Positions 27,483-37,098 of a DNA stretch of 64,000 bases are shown piece by piece. A model generated the notes under the pieces. It did not search any database and was not told the origin of the DNA. It saw only the letters and a program-made list of their open reading frames with translations. This stretch comes from JAAGZL01 sp050291725 (GTDB lineage Bacteria > Pseudomonadota > Gammaproteobacteria > Chromatiales > Chromatiaceae). A program made the translations under genes and the position numbers. Where the stretch lies: the NCBI GenBank assembly GCA_050291725.1, contig JBNKKH010000021.1:52628-116627 (forward strand), read 5' to 3'. How positions within the stretch are numbered: the first letter of the stretch is position 1; the number at the start of each line of letters is the position of its first letter.

Positions 27483-27568
27483 TCCGCAAATGAACGCAAA
27501 GAACGCGAATAACAAAGCGTTAGAGTGAACCCAGGAGAAATTTGCGTTAATTAGCGTTTATTTGCGGA
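27483..27568. repeat. Imperfect inverted-repeat mini-element
   Basis: A 28-base arm starting TCCGCAAATGAACGC (27483-27510) is matched by an inverted copy at 27541-27568 ending GCGTTTATTTGCGGA, with few mismatches. It lies between the QueD-like gene and argJ, next to a REP. Shape and size suggest a small non-autonomous repeat. No transposase is nearby. Confidence 0.6.
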
Positions 27569-27592
27569 CTTGCTAGCCTTTAGTGGTCCAAT

Positions 27593-27619
27593 ATCGCCCG
27601 CAGGTGCGGGCTCCTACAA
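27593..27619. repeat. REP element (TGTAGGAGC type)
   Basis: On the minus strand it reads TTGTAGGAGCCCGCACCTGCG then GGCGAT, a GCCCGC/GCGGGC hairpin with the GTAGGAGC head typical of Pseudomonas-type REP sequences. A second copy is at 52523-52549. It lies just past the argJ 3' end and may stabilise the mRNA end. Confidence 0.7.
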
Positions 27620-27633
27620 AATCTAATTGAGCA

Positions 27634-28845
27634 CTATGTTCTATACTCCGCGTTAATCTTCACATAATCATAAGATAGATCACAGGTCAAAATCCTGGAT
27701 TCACTATCTCCACGACCCAGCTCAACCCTGATTACTAATTCGTCTTGATCCATCACCGCCTGCCCTGCTTCTTCGGTATACGCAGGATCGCGTCCTCCAT
27801 CTTTTACGATGCAGACATCGCCCAACCAGATATTAATGGCATTGATATCTAGGTCTTCCAAACCGGCCCGGCCTACGGCAGCTAGAATACGGCCCCAGTT
27901 TGGGTCAGAGGCAAACAGAGCCGTCTTGACCAGAGGGGAGTGAGCGATAGTATAAGCAACCTGGCGCGCCTCCTCCCTATCTGCCGCCCCTGCGACCAGA
28001 ACCTCAACCAGCTTGGTCGCTCCCTCGCCATCTTTAACTATAGCTCGCGCCAACTCCATACATACAGCTTTCACCTCTTCACACAGGGTAGCGAACATGT
28101 CGCTAGCTAAATCTGTAATCTCTGGATGAGCGCTAGCTCCAGTTGCCATAAGCACACAGGCATCATTGGTGGAGGTATCTCCATCCACAGTAATAGAGTT
28201 AAAAGATGGCTCTACCGCCCGCTGCAGACACTCCTGTAGCAAAGCAGCATCCACCTTAGCATCGGTAGCTACATAGGCCAGCATAGTAGCCATATCCGGC
28301 CGAATCATCCCTGAACCCTTAGCCATACCGGTTACGCTTATGCTTGTTCCGTTGCACTCAAAGCTGCGCGATACCAGCTTGGGGACTGTGTCTGTGGTCA
28401 TAATGGCCTTAGCAGCATCCGGCCAGCCCATCTCATTTAGATTATGCATAGCCTGGGGCAGTGCAGCTGTGACTTTTTCCTGCGGCAGTAACTCTCCAAT
28501 TACACCAGTAGAGAAAGGCAGCACCTGATTTGCATCACACCCTGCAACCTCAGCTAATCCCACACAGGTTTGGTTACACACATCCACTCCCTCACTACCG
28601 GTTCCAGCATTAGCATTGCCGGAATTGATCAGTAGATATTTTGGCGATGTGGTATTGATATGATCTTTTGCTATCTGTACAGGAGCGGCACAGAAGGCAT
28701 TTCGGGTAAAAACAGCAGCGCAGGAAGAACCTGGAGCTATCTCTATAACCACCAGATCATCTCTGTCAGAATACTTTATCCCAGCCGCAACTGAACCCAG
28801 TCGAATACCGGGTATGGGAGTAAATTCCAGTTTATCTTGATTCAT
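27634..28845 (-). CDS. argJ: Bifunctional glutamate N-acetyltransferase / ornithine acetyltransferase
   Basis: A 403-residue arginine-pathway enzyme that recycles the acetyl group from N-acetylornithine to glutamate. It self-cleaves before the conserved Thr in MIRPDMATMLAYVATDA (near residue 190). GMAKGSGMIRPD and FNSITVDGDTSTNDACVLMATG are family blocks. The C-terminus ends in YVKINAEYRT. Monofunctional and bifunctional forms cannot be told apart from sequence alone. Confidence 0.95.
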   Translation of the reverse strand: MNQDKLEFTPIPGIRLGSVAAGIKYSDRDDLVVIEIAPGSSCAAVFTRNAFCAAPVQIAKDHINTTSPKYLLINSGNANAGTGSEGVDVCNQTCVGLAEVAGCDANQVLPFSTGVIGELLPQEKVTAALPQAMHNLNEMGWPDAAKAIMTTDTVPKLVSRSFECNGTSISVTGMAKGSGMIRPDMATMLAYVATDAKVDAALLQECLQRAVEPSFNSITVDGDTSTNDACVLMATGASAHPEITDLASDMFATLCEEVKAVCMELARAIVKDGEGATKLVEVLVAGAADREEARQVAYTIAHSPLVKTALFASDPNWGRILAAVGRAGLEDLDINAINIWLGDVCIVKDGGRDPAYTEEAGQAVMDQDELVIRVELGRGDSESRILTCDLSYDYVKINAEYRT

Positions 28846-28943
28846 TATAGTTAACGCTCGATGTTAGCTAAGCTAGGGACCTAATAAGGCATGACCTAGA
28901 TAACAGAGCCATGGAAAACCAACTTACATATAATAAAACTCTA

Positions 28944-28962
28944 GGCCAATATTGTATTGGCC
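28944..28962 (-). terminator. Possible terminator hairpin after secA
   Basis: GGCCAATA (28944-28951) and TATTGGCC (28955-28962) form a perfect 8-bp stem with a three-base loop, 21 bases beyond the secA stop. On the minus strand it is followed by TAGAGTTTTATT, a broken T-run, so termination may be partial. Confidence 0.45.
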
Positions 28963-28982
28963 CATGGACCTTAGCCCTGTTA

Positions 28983-31787
28983 TTACTGTAGTTTCCCATG
29001 ACACTGCTTATACTTTTTGCCTGAACCGCAGGGACATGGCTCATTGCGCCCCACTTTACGTCCATCACGTACATAGGGGGTATGGCTATCCTCTTCCTGA
29101 GCATTATCGTCATCACCACCGAAACCTGTGAACTCCTCATGCTTCATCTCAAACTCATCAGCAGACTGAGCCTGATGATAGGCATCCATCTCTGCATCGG
29201 TGCGAACCTGAATCAGAGTAAGTACGGTGACAAACTCTTGCTTGATCTCCTCCAGCAGGCGCTCAAACATCTCGAAGGACTCGCGCTTGTACTCCTGCTT
29301 GGGGTTCTTCTGGGCGTAGCCGCGCAGATGAATACCCTGACGCAGATAATCCATATCCGCCAGATGCTCTTTCCATTTGGTATCCAAAATCTGCAGCATC
29401 AGAGCCTTTTCGTAGGTGCGCATATTATCCGCACCAGCCAACGCTTCCTTCTCGCTATATGCCTGTTCCATCTGCTCCAGGATGCGGGCGCGCAGGCCTT
29501 CCTCATCCAGATGATCGTCATCGTCTAGCCACTGCTGCAGGTCGTACTTAAGACCATAGTTGTTCTCTATTGCAGCAGTTAGTCCAGCCACATCCCACTG
29601 CTCATCCATACTCTCAGGTGGAATATAGTTACTAATAAACTCATTCACCACATCATAGCGCAGGGCCTTAACCGTCTCCTGGATATCCTCTATCTCCATG
29701 AGCTCGTCGCGCTGCTGGTAAACCACCTTACGCTGGTCATTAGCTACATCATCATACTCAAGTAGCTGTTTACGGATATCGAAGTTGTGCCCTTCAACCT
29801 TCTTTTGAGCATTTTCTATAGCCTTGGTTACCCATGGATGCTCAATGGCCTCGCCCTGCTCCATGCCCAGCTTCGTCATGATTGCCGATACCCGGTCCGA
29901 AGCGAAAATACGCATTAGATTGTCTTGTAGCGAAAGATAGAAACGGGTGGAACCAGGGTCGCCCTGACGACCTGAACGTCCCCGCAGCTGGTTATCTACC
30001 CGTCGGGATTCATGGCGCTCAGTACCTACTACATGCAGACCGCCGGCCTCTAACACCTGCTGGTGACGCTGGTGCCAATCAGCCTTGGTTTTTTCAACCA
30101 GTGATTCGTCATTGCGTTTTTCACCCAACTCATCCAGCTCTACTTCCAGATTGCCACCCAACACAATATCGGTACCGCGACCAGCCATGTTGGTTGCAAT
30201 GGTTACAGCACCTGGCCGCCCAGCCTGAGCAACTATGGCAGCTTCACTCTCATGTTGTTTAGCGTTGAGTACGCTGTGTTTTATTTTGTTTTTGTTTAGC
30301 AGTTTGGAGATCAGCTCGGAAGACTCAATTGAGGCGGTACCTACCAATACCGGCTGCCCACGTTTCACACAATCCTGTACATCCTCAATAATGGCCTGAT
30401 ATTTCTCCTCTGGAGTCATATAGACCTTATCACCCATATCATCTCTTACCATAGGCTTATTGGTTGGTATTACGAGTACTTCAAGGCCATAGATCTGCTG
30501 AAACTCGTAGGCTTCAGTATCTGCCGTACCAGTCATACCGGATAGCTTATTGTAGAGACGGAAATAGTTCTGAAAGGTAATCGAGGCTAGGGTCTGATTC
30601 TCTTTTTGAATCTCTACTCGCTCTTTAGCCTCAATGGCTTGATGCAGGCCTTCTGACCAACGACGACCAGGCATGGTACGACCAGTAAACTCATCCACGA
30701 TTACAATCTGACCATTCTGCACAATGTAATCCACATCTTTATGAAACAGCGCATGGGCACGCAGGGCTGCAGTTACATGGTGCATCATGCTGATGTTAGC
30801 GGAGTCGTAGAGACTGGAGTCTTCTGCCAGCAAGCCCATGGAGGTAAGCATCTCTTCCACATGCTGATGCCCCTCATCACTTAGGTATGCCTGCTTGGAT
30901 TTCTCTTCTATGGAGTAATCACCTGGGCCAAAATCAGGCTTCCCTTCCTCGTTGGTTATCGGCTCCTGCTGGGTCAGCTGGGGAATGATCTTATCAATCT
31001 TGGTATACAGCTCTGGACTGCCCTCAGTCGGCCCTGAGATGATCAGCGGTGTACGCGCCTCATCAATAAGGATTGAGTCCACCTCATCCACTACAGCAAA
31101 ATTACGTCCTCTCTGTGCTCTCTCGTCTGCGCTGAATGCCATGTTATCCCGCAGATAATCGAAGCCAAACTCATTGTTGGTTCCATAGGTGATATCACAG
31201 GCGTATGCTTCTCTGCGTGATGTCTTACATAGGTAGGGGAAGCCGCTTGGTGTGCCTTCATTTTGCGGATCATATCTGTAGGAAGAGTCGTCCAGACCCG
31301 ATCCTCCAGAGGAGTTGATAACGCCAACACTCATGCCGAGAAAATGGTAGATTTTACCCATCCAGGAGGCATCACGCCGTGCCAGATAGTCATTTACCGT
31401 TACAACATGTACACCCTCTCCAGATAAGGCATTTAGATATACCGCCAGTGTTGCTACCAGGGTTTTACCCTCACCGGTGCGCATCTCTGCGATCTTACCC
31501 TGATTTAGCACCATGCCACCGATAAGCTGGACATCGAAGTGGCGCATACCCATAGTTCTAACACTAGTTTCACGCACCACAGCGAAAGCCTCTGCAAGCA
31601 GCGCGTCTAGGGTCTCTCCGCTCTTAAGGCGCTCACGAAACTCTTGGGTTTTTGCCTGCAGTTCTTCATCAGACAGGGCTTGGAGAGATGGTTCTAGTTC
31701 ATTGATCTTTGCCACTTCCCGCGACATACGCTTGATCACTCGATCATTGCGACTGCCAAAGATCTTGCTAAATGTTTTTGTGAGCAT
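28983..31787 (-). CDS. secA: Preprotein translocase ATPase SecA
   Basis: A 934-residue motor ATPase that drives proteins through SecYEG. Walker A is EMRTGEGKTLVATL near residue 103. Walker B is VVDEVDSILIDEARTPLI near 207. The second nucleotide-binding fold has ATNMAGRGTDIVLGG and GRSGRQGDPGS. An acidic linker leads to the C-terminal zinc/SecB-binding tail CPCGSGKKYKQCHGK. The length is usual for a gammaproteobacterium. No secM-like gene is visible between lpxC and secA. Confidence 0.97.
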   Translation of the reverse strand: MLTKTFSKIFGSRNDRVIKRMSREVAKINELEPSLQALSDEELQAKTQEFRERLKSGETLDALLAEAFAVVRETSVRTMGMRHFDVQLIGGMVLNQGKIAEMRTGEGKTLVATLAVYLNALSGEGVHVVTVNDYLARRDASWMGKIYHFLGMSVGVINSSGGSGLDDSSYRYDPQNEGTPSGFPYLCKTSRREAYACDITYGTNNEFGFDYLRDNMAFSADERAQRGRNFAVVDEVDSILIDEARTPLIISGPTEGSPELYTKIDKIIPQLTQQEPITNEEGKPDFGPGDYSIEEKSKQAYLSDEGHQHVEEMLTSMGLLAEDSSLYDSANISMMHHVTAALRAHALFHKDVDYIVQNGQIVIVDEFTGRTMPGRRWSEGLHQAIEAKERVEIQKENQTLASITFQNYFRLYNKLSGMTGTADTEAYEFQQIYGLEVLVIPTNKPMVRDDMGDKVYMTPEEKYQAIIEDVQDCVKRGQPVLVGTASIESSELISKLLNKNKIKHSVLNAKQHESEAAIVAQAGRPGAVTIATNMAGRGTDIVLGGNLEVELDELGEKRNDESLVEKTKADWHQRHQQVLEAGGLHVVGTERHESRRVDNQLRGRSGRQGDPGSTRFYLSLQDNLMRIFASDRVSAIMTKLGMEQGEAIEHPWVTKAIENAQKKVEGHNFDIRKQLLEYDDVANDQRKVVYQQRDELMEIEDIQETVKALRYDVVNEFISNYIPPESMDEQWDVAGLTAAIENNYGLKYDLQQWLDDDDHLDEEGLRARILEQMEQAYSEKEALAGADNMRTYEKALMLQILDTKWKEHLADMDYLRQGIHLRGYAQKNPKQEYKRESFEMFERLLEEIKQEFVTVLTLIQVRTDAEMDAYHQAQSADEFEMKHEEFTGFGGDDDNAQEEDSHTPYVRDGRKVGRNEPCPCGSGKKYKQCHGKLQ

Positions 31788-32016
31788 GAAAATCGGTTCC
31801 GTCTGGAATAATAAAACCTGGAATGATACCGCAAAACCACCTCAGGTGGCAGGCATGCGGGGCCTAATATCATATATGTTGTTTTTGTGTCTAAGCCAGA
31901 CCATCATCTGCCGAACATAGGTTAGATGGAGCCATTGCACAGGATTGCAACTGCTATTAAACAGTTTCACTGGGATGATCTATTGGAGTTATCGGCTTAA
32001 TACGGACAAAAGCAGA

Positions 32017-32964
32017 TCACTTAGAAGCCTGCATAAACGCCTCAGGATCTACCGTTTTGCCAGCAATCCGTACCTCAAAATGCACGTGCGGAGCACTTGA
32101 GCGTCCTGTAGAACCAACAGCAGCTATCTGTTGACCTTTGGATACATAATCCCCAACTTCCGCCATAAGCTTACTATTGTGAGCATACAGGGTAACCGTA
32201 TCGTTGCCATGATCCACCTTAATCAACTTTCCATAGCCTCTCTGCTCACCGGAAAAAATCACAACACCAGAACCGGCAGCAATAACCTTGGAGCCACTCT
32301 TACCGGGTAAATCAATCCCCCTATGAAACGACTTCTTTCCGGTAAAAGGGTCTGTCCTCTCTCCATACTTGGAAGATATATAGCTGCTTTTTACTGGGTA
32401 GTTTGATGGACGAATGTCTTTCTGTAGATCACTATTCATGATCATATCTTCTAGCAAACTGAATTTATTCTCACGATCCTCAATCACGCGCGAGACTGTC
32501 TCCATCCCATCAACCAGTTCAGACAACTCCATGTATCTCTCATCACCCTTTAAATTAATCCCGCCGACAGCTGGAGCATTTTTAAAATCAAACTCAGATG
32601 CATCCAGTTTTCCCATCTTGGTCAGGCGTTCGCCCAATGCATTGAGGCGCACGATATGTGACTGCAACTCTCCCAGCTTGAGAGCCATCGTATTCAGATA
32701 CTCCCGGCTTTTTTTCTGGGTCTGTTTCCACTCCATGCGCTGTTGATCGATACTGGACTGTATAGTCAATCCAGAGCCAGCCGCATAGCGCGCATCATCA
32801 ATTCCTATCTCAAACCCCTTTTCATGGCCCATGTTGTAGGCAATCCAAGATGCTGTGCCGGAGATGCTGATAATGACGAAGAGAAATACGCTAGCTAATA
32901 ACAGAGGAGATATGTATGTTGAACCCGATTTGTGGTGCCGACCTGACAGGAGTAGTATTTTCAT
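32017..32964 (-). CDS. M23-family peptidoglycan endopeptidase-like membrane protein
   Basis: A 315-residue protein with one N-terminal membrane anchor (about residues 19-42), a coiled-coil region (~90-180: KKSREYLNTMALKLGELQSH and following) and a C-terminal LytM/M23 domain. The zinc ligands fit H-x3-D in FHRGIDLPG and H-x-H in PHVHFEVR, so it looks catalytically competent. It faces the periplasm and probably cuts peptidoglycan cross-links or regulates such cuts. It lies between secA and the divergent DciA-like gene, 53 bases from the latter's start. Confidence 0.88.
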   Translation of the reverse strand: MKILLLSGRHHKSGSTYISPLLLASVFLFVIISISGTASWIAYNMGHEKGFEIGIDDARYAAGSGLTIQSSIDQQRMEWKQTQKKSREYLNTMALKLGELQSHIVRLNALGERLTKMGKLDASEFDFKNAPAVGGINLKGDERYMELSELVDGMETVSRVIEDRENKFSLLEDMIMNSDLQKDIRPSNYPVKSSYISSKYGERTDPFTGKKSFHRGIDLPGKSGSKVIAAGSGVVIFSGEQRGYGKLIKVDHGNDTVTLYAHNSKLMAEVGDYVSKGQQIAAVGSTGRSSAPHVHFEVRIAGKTVDPEAFMQASK

Positions 32965-33017
32965 ATAATTATATTTTATCTAAAATTTGTTGAGCGCCTA
33001 ACCCGAAAATCTCCTCC

Positions 33018-33461
33018 ATGAGTACCAAATTCCGCCCCCTAAATAACTACATAAAAAGCAGCAAAGAATTTGCCACAATTCGAGCAAAGTTGCAACAAAA
33101 TCAAGGCCTTTTACAACAAATTCTCAATATTCTTCCTGCACCCATGAATGAGCACTGCGTCGGGCTTGCCGTAAAGCCAGATCAGCTGATTTTATACGCA
33201 GACTCCTCCGCCTGGGCTAGCCGCATACGCTATTTTTCGCGTGATCTGACAGAAAAGCTCAAGAAGAGAAAGCTGCACTTCAACAGGATCCAGATCAAAG
33301 TTGCAGTGGAGAGCAGAGAAAAGGCAAAAAAACCGCGTCGAAGAGGAACTAAACTACTATCAACAAAGGATTCAGAACATCTGCACAAGGTGGCCAGCCA
33401 CACCTCAGATCCAGATCTGCGCGCAGCACTAATGCGTCTTAGCTCACACAGAAGGAGCTAA
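33018..33461 (+). CDS. DciA-like DUF721 protein (replicative helicase loader)
   Basis: A 147-residue basic protein with the DUF721 fold: NQGLLQQILNILPAPMNEHC, then LILYADSSAWASRIRYFSRDL, the conserved central block (hydrophobic-W-A-x-R-L/I). In bacteria without DnaC or DnaI, DciA loads or assists DnaB. The C-terminal ~50 residues are Lys/Arg/Ser rich and probably disordered. Its place beside lpxC and the M23/secA genes is typical for gammaproteobacteria. Confidence 0.8.
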   Translation: MSTKFRPLNNYIKSSKEFATIRAKLQQNQGLLQQILNILPAPMNEHCVGLAVKPDQLILYADSSAWASRIRYFSRDLTEKLKKRKLHFNRIQIKVAVESREKAKKPRRRGTKLLSTKDSEHLHKVASHTSDPDLRAALMRLSSHRRS

Positions 33462-33487
33462 AATCGGGGAGTATTAGGCTTGATACC

Positions 33488-34402
33488 TCAGGAAATAGGA
33501 ATAGGCTTCAGATAAGAGATCGGCTCGTCACCGCCCTCTTCTTCGAAGGTAATCTCTTCCCAGGCGCTCTCGTCGGCCATAAGGGCCTTTAACAGCTTAT
33601 TGTTCAGAGCATGTCCTGATCTGTTGCCAGTGAAAGAACCAACTAGGCTGTGTCCCAGTAGATATAGATCACCTATAGCATCCAAGATTTTGTGTTTTAC
33701 GAACTCATCCTCATAGCGCAGACCATCTTCGTTCAACACCCTGAAATCATCTACCACAATAGCGTTATCAATGCTGCCGCCCAGAGCAAGCTGACGTTCA
33801 CGCAACATCTCTATATCCCGCAAAAAGCCGAAGGTTCTGGCCCGACTAACCTCTTTAACAAAGGAGGTAGAGGAGAAATCAACAGATGCGAACTGGGTAC
33901 GCTCAGTGAAAACAGGATGATCAAAATCGATGGCAAAAGAGACCTTAAAGCCGTCAAAAGGCTTAAAAGCAGCGCTTTTGCCCTCCTCTTCCACCACAAC
34001 TTCACGCTTAATGCGGATAAAACGCTTGGCCGCATTCTGTTCCTCAATACCAGCAGACTGGATCAAGAAGACGAATGGTCCGGCACTTCCGTCCATGATC
34101 GGTACTTCAGCAGCACTAACATCTACATAGGCGTTATCTATACCCAGGCCAGCACAAGCGGATAGCAGATGCTCCACTGTGGAGATTTTCACACCATCCC
34201 TTTCCAGGGTTGTTGAGAGCTGGGTATCGCCTACATTTTCCGGGCAAGCCTTTATTTCTACAGGATTATCCAGATCTACCCGCCGGAAAACGATACCTGT
34301 ATTAGGTGCCGCTGGCCTCAGTGTCAGGTATATCTTGTCTCCAGTATGCAAGCCCACGCCTGTAGCGCGAATAACATTTTTTAAAGTTCGCTGCTTAATC
34401 AT
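33488..34402 (-). CDS. lpxC: UDP-3-O-acyl-N-acetylglucosamine deacetylase LpxC
   Basis: A 304-residue zinc deacetylase for the committed step of lipid A synthesis. The start MIKQRTLKNVIRATGVGLH at 34402 matches the family N-terminus; an upstream ATG at 34420 would add six atypical residues. Zinc ligands are H in STVEHLLSACAGLGI, and H plus D in KHKILDAIGDLYLLG; the catalytic region is GNRSGHALNNKLL. It follows ftsZ by 194 bases, the standard end of the dcw cluster. Confidence 0.96.
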   Translation of the reverse strand: MIKQRTLKNVIRATGVGLHTGDKIYLTLRPAAPNTGIVFRRVDLDNPVEIKACPENVGDTQLSTTLERDGVKISTVEHLLSACAGLGIDNAYVDVSAAEVPIMDGSAGPFVFLIQSAGIEEQNAAKRFIRIKREVVVEEEGKSAAFKPFDGFKVSFAIDFDHPVFTERTQFASVDFSSTSFVKEVSRARTFGFLRDIEMLRERQLALGGSIDNAIVVDDFRVLNEDGLRYEDEFVKHKILDAIGDLYLLGHSLVGSFTGNRSGHALNNKLLKALMADESAWEEITFEEEGGDEPISYLKPIPIS

Positions 34403-34596
34403 TATAGTTTGGTTGTCCACTCAAATCCCCAATATACTACGGATATATTACCATAAGCAGCGACTATGGTTAAAGCTCTCTCTATTGATGAAGAGAATAC
34501 AGAGCCAAGGCCACAATCAGAGGCCGATAGTTCCTACTCTGGATTAGTAACTTCCAGAGAGTTCAGTTCATTTGAGCAACAAGTTCCCTCCCTGCA

Positions 34597-35796
34597 TCAA
34601 TCTGCCTGTCTACGCAGAAATGCTGGGATATCCAGATACTCCATATCCTTATCATGCATGGATTCGCTGTAGGATTGGGCAACCTTTGGATCTTTGCGAA
34701 TTACCGTTGGACGATCCATAGCACTGTAATCTGGCCGTTCCAGCACCTCAAAATCCGCCTCAGGCTCACTGTTAATCTCTACAGGTTTAAGCTGGGCTAC
34801 CTCTTCACTCTTTTTCTCAGTAATAACTGGTCTAAGTGTCTGATTCCCCAGTCCGGTGGCAACTACTGTTACCCTAAACTCATCTTCCATATCTGGATCA
34901 ATCACAGTACCAACCACTACTGTGGCATCATTACAGGCCACCTCTTTCACGGTATTGCCTACCTCGTCGAATTCACCAATAGACAGATCGTAACCAGCGG
35001 TGATATTGACCAGAATTCCCCGGGCACCAGAGAGGTTTACATCCTCTAGCAGCGGACTATGAATGGCCTCTTCTGCCGCAACCCGCGCCCTGTTTTCGCC
35101 CTTAGCACTACCTGAACCCATCATAGCTATGCCCATCTCTGACATAACTGTGCGCACATCGGCAAAATCGACATTTATCAGGCCCGGTCTGGTAATAAGT
35201 TCGGCAATACCCTGAACAGCACCCAGCAATATGTCATTGGCCGCCTTGAAGGCGTTGAGGAGGCTAATCTCTTTACCTAGCACTTCCAGCAGCCTCTCAT
35301 TTGGAATGGTGATGAGCGAATCAACATATTTAGAAAACTCTTTCATCCCCTCTTCTGCCACAGCCATGCGCTTAGCTCCTTCGAAGCTGAACGGCTTGGT
35401 CACCACGGCAACGGTCAGGATGCCCATATCTCTAGCAACTTCCGCTACGATAGGACCAGCACCAGTTCCTGTTCCTCCACCCAGGCCTGCGGTAATAAAG
35501 ACCATATCAGCGCCTTCCAGCATTTCCTGCAGGCGATCACGATCTTCCATGGCCGCGCCACGTCCAATATCAGGATTAGTACCTGCTCCCAGCCCTTTGG
35601 TTATGTTAGAGCCAAGCTGTAACAGCGTACGTACCCTACTGCTGTTTAGTGCCTGAGCATCTGTATTGGCACAGATAAAATCTACGCCCTCTATATTGGC
35701 ATCAACCATGTGATTGACAGCATTACCACCGCCGCCGCCAACGCCAACAACCTTTATCACTGCATTTTGACAATGTGCATCCATCAACTCAAACAT
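34597..35796 (-). CDS. ftsZ: Cell division GTPase FtsZ
   Basis: A 399-residue tubulin homologue that forms the Z-ring. GVGGGGGNAVNHMV near residue 17 and GGGTGTGAGP near residue 108 form the GTP pocket. NVDFADVRTVM near 207 is the T7 loop. An unstructured linker leads to the conserved C-terminal peptide LDIPAFLRRQAD, which binds FtsA, ZipA and ZapD (zapD is at 20989-21768). The start is 66 bases after ftsA. Confidence 0.98.
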   Translation of the reverse strand: MFELMDAHCQNAVIKVVGVGGGGGNAVNHMVDANIEGVDFICANTDAQALNSSRVRTLLQLGSNITKGLGAGTNPDIGRGAAMEDRDRLQEMLEGADMVFITAGLGGGTGTGAGPIVAEVARDMGILTVAVVTKPFSFEGAKRMAVAEEGMKEFSKYVDSLITIPNERLLEVLGKEISLLNAFKAANDILLGAVQGIAELITRPGLINVDFADVRTVMSEMGIAMMGSGSAKGENRARVAAEEAIHSPLLEDVNLSGARGILVNITAGYDLSIGEFDEVGNTVKEVACNDATVVVGTVIDPDMEDEFRVTVVATGLGNQTLRPVITEKKSEEVAQLKPVEINSEPEADFEVLERPDYSAMDRPTVIRKDPKVAQSYSESMHDKDMEYLDIPAFLRRQAD

Positions 35797-35862
35797 CGCA
35801 ACCTCCTCTAATTAGGTCAGAGACCCGAGCAAAACTAAAAAAATAATAAATAGAAAAAACCA

Positions 35863-37098
35863 TTAAAAATTACCCTGGAACCAGCTACGCATACGTCCCC
35901 AGATATCATTCATTCCTGGACCATTCGGCAGGTCTCGCATCTGGGTTGCACGATTACTGGAACCAAACAGAAGCAGACCAACACCCGTGGCATAAATTGG
36001 ATTACGCACCACATCCACCAGTCCAGTGATGTACTGCGGAAAGCCAAGTCTTACCGGCATGTGGAACACCTCTTCTGCCAGATCGATAAGACCCTCCATC
36101 TTGGAACTACCACCAGTAAGCACCACACCACCTGGAATCAGGTCTTCAAAACCGCTGCGTCTCAACTCAGCCTGAACCAGAGTTAGAAGCTCTTCGTAGC
36201 GCGGCTCCACCACCTCAGCCAAAGTCTGACGTGACAGGCGTCTGGCAGGACGATCGCCTATGCTGGGCACTTCGATAGTCTCGTCATCTGCAGCTAGTTG
36301 CGTCAGGGCGCAGGCGTATTTAACTTTTATATCCTCGGCGTGCTGAGTTGGTGTGCGCAGGGCGACCGCGATATCGTTAGTTACCTGATCACCAGCAATG
36401 GGAATAACTGCGGTATGGCGAATGGATCCGTCGGTAAAGATAGCGATATCGGTAGTTCCTCCACCTATATCCACCAGACAGACACCTAGCTCTTTTTCGT
36501 CATCGGACAGCACCGCATAACTAGAACTAAGCTGCTCTAGAATTAGGTCATCCACCTCCAAACCACAACGGCGCACACATTTGACGATGTTCTGGGCCGC
36601 GCTTACCGCCCCGGTCACCATGTGGACTCGAGCCTCTAGACGCACCCCAGACATCCCCACAGGCTCTTTGATACCTTCCTGTTCATCGATGATGAACTCC
36701 TGAGGCAGGATATGCAGGATCTTCTGGTCTGCTGGTATAGCAACCGCCCTGGCTGCATCTATCACCCGCTCCACATCCCCGTAGGCCACCTCATGATCCT
36801 TGATAGCCACAATACCGTGGGAGTTGAGACTGCGAATATGGCTACCAGCTATACCTGCGTGTACTGAGTGGATCTCGCACCCAGCCATCAACTCAGCCTC
36901 TTCCACTGCCCGCTGAATAGACTGGACAGTAGATTCGATATTCACCACCACGCCCTTTTTCAAGCCACGTGATGGATGCGAGCCAATACCGATCACCTCG
37001 ATCTCCCGCTCAGGTTTCACTTCGCCGACAATGGCAACCACCTTTGAAGTCCCGATATCCAGGCCAACAATCAGATTTTTTTCCGCCTTTTTGGTCAT
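35863..37098 (-). CDS. ftsA: Cell division protein FtsA
   Basis: A 411-residue actin-like ATPase that ties FtsZ to the membrane. LIVGLDIGTSKVVAIVGE is the phosphate-1 loop, VCLVDIGGGTTDIAIF the phosphate-2 loop, and GGVVLTGGSSKMEGLIDLA the adenosine motif. The C-terminus NDIWGRMRSWFQGNF is an amphipathic membrane-binding helix. The start overlaps the ftsQ stop by one base (TAATG). Confidence 0.97.
   Translation of the reverse strand: MTKKAEKNLIVGLDIGTSKVVAIVGEVKPEREIEVIGIGSHPSRGLKKGVVVNIESTVQSIQRAVEEAELMAGCEIHSVHAGIAGSHIRSLNSHGIVAIKDHEVAYGDVERVIDAARAVAIPADQKILHILPQEFIIDEQEGIKEPVGMSGVRLEARVHMVTGAVSAAQNIVKCVRRCGLEVDDLILEQLSSSYAVLSDDEKELGVCLVDIGGGTTDIAIFTDGSIRHTAVIPIAGDQVTNDIAVALRTPTQHAEDIKVKYACALTQLAADDETIEVPSIGDRPARRLSRQTLAEVVEPRYEELLTLVQAELRRSGFEDLIPGGVVLTGGSSKMEGLIDLAEEVFHMPVRLGFPQYITGLVDVVRNPIYATGVGLLLFGSSNRATQMRDLPNGPGMNDIWGRMRSWFQGNF

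Noticed and set aside
29082..31920. Several long plus-strand frames opposite secA
   Set aside because: SecA motifs run uninterrupted on the minus strand; the antisense frames are by-products of its codon usage.
31788..32016. A secM-like arrest gene upstream of secA
   Set aside because: No short exported ORF with an arrest-like C-terminus is present; the gap is only 229 bases.
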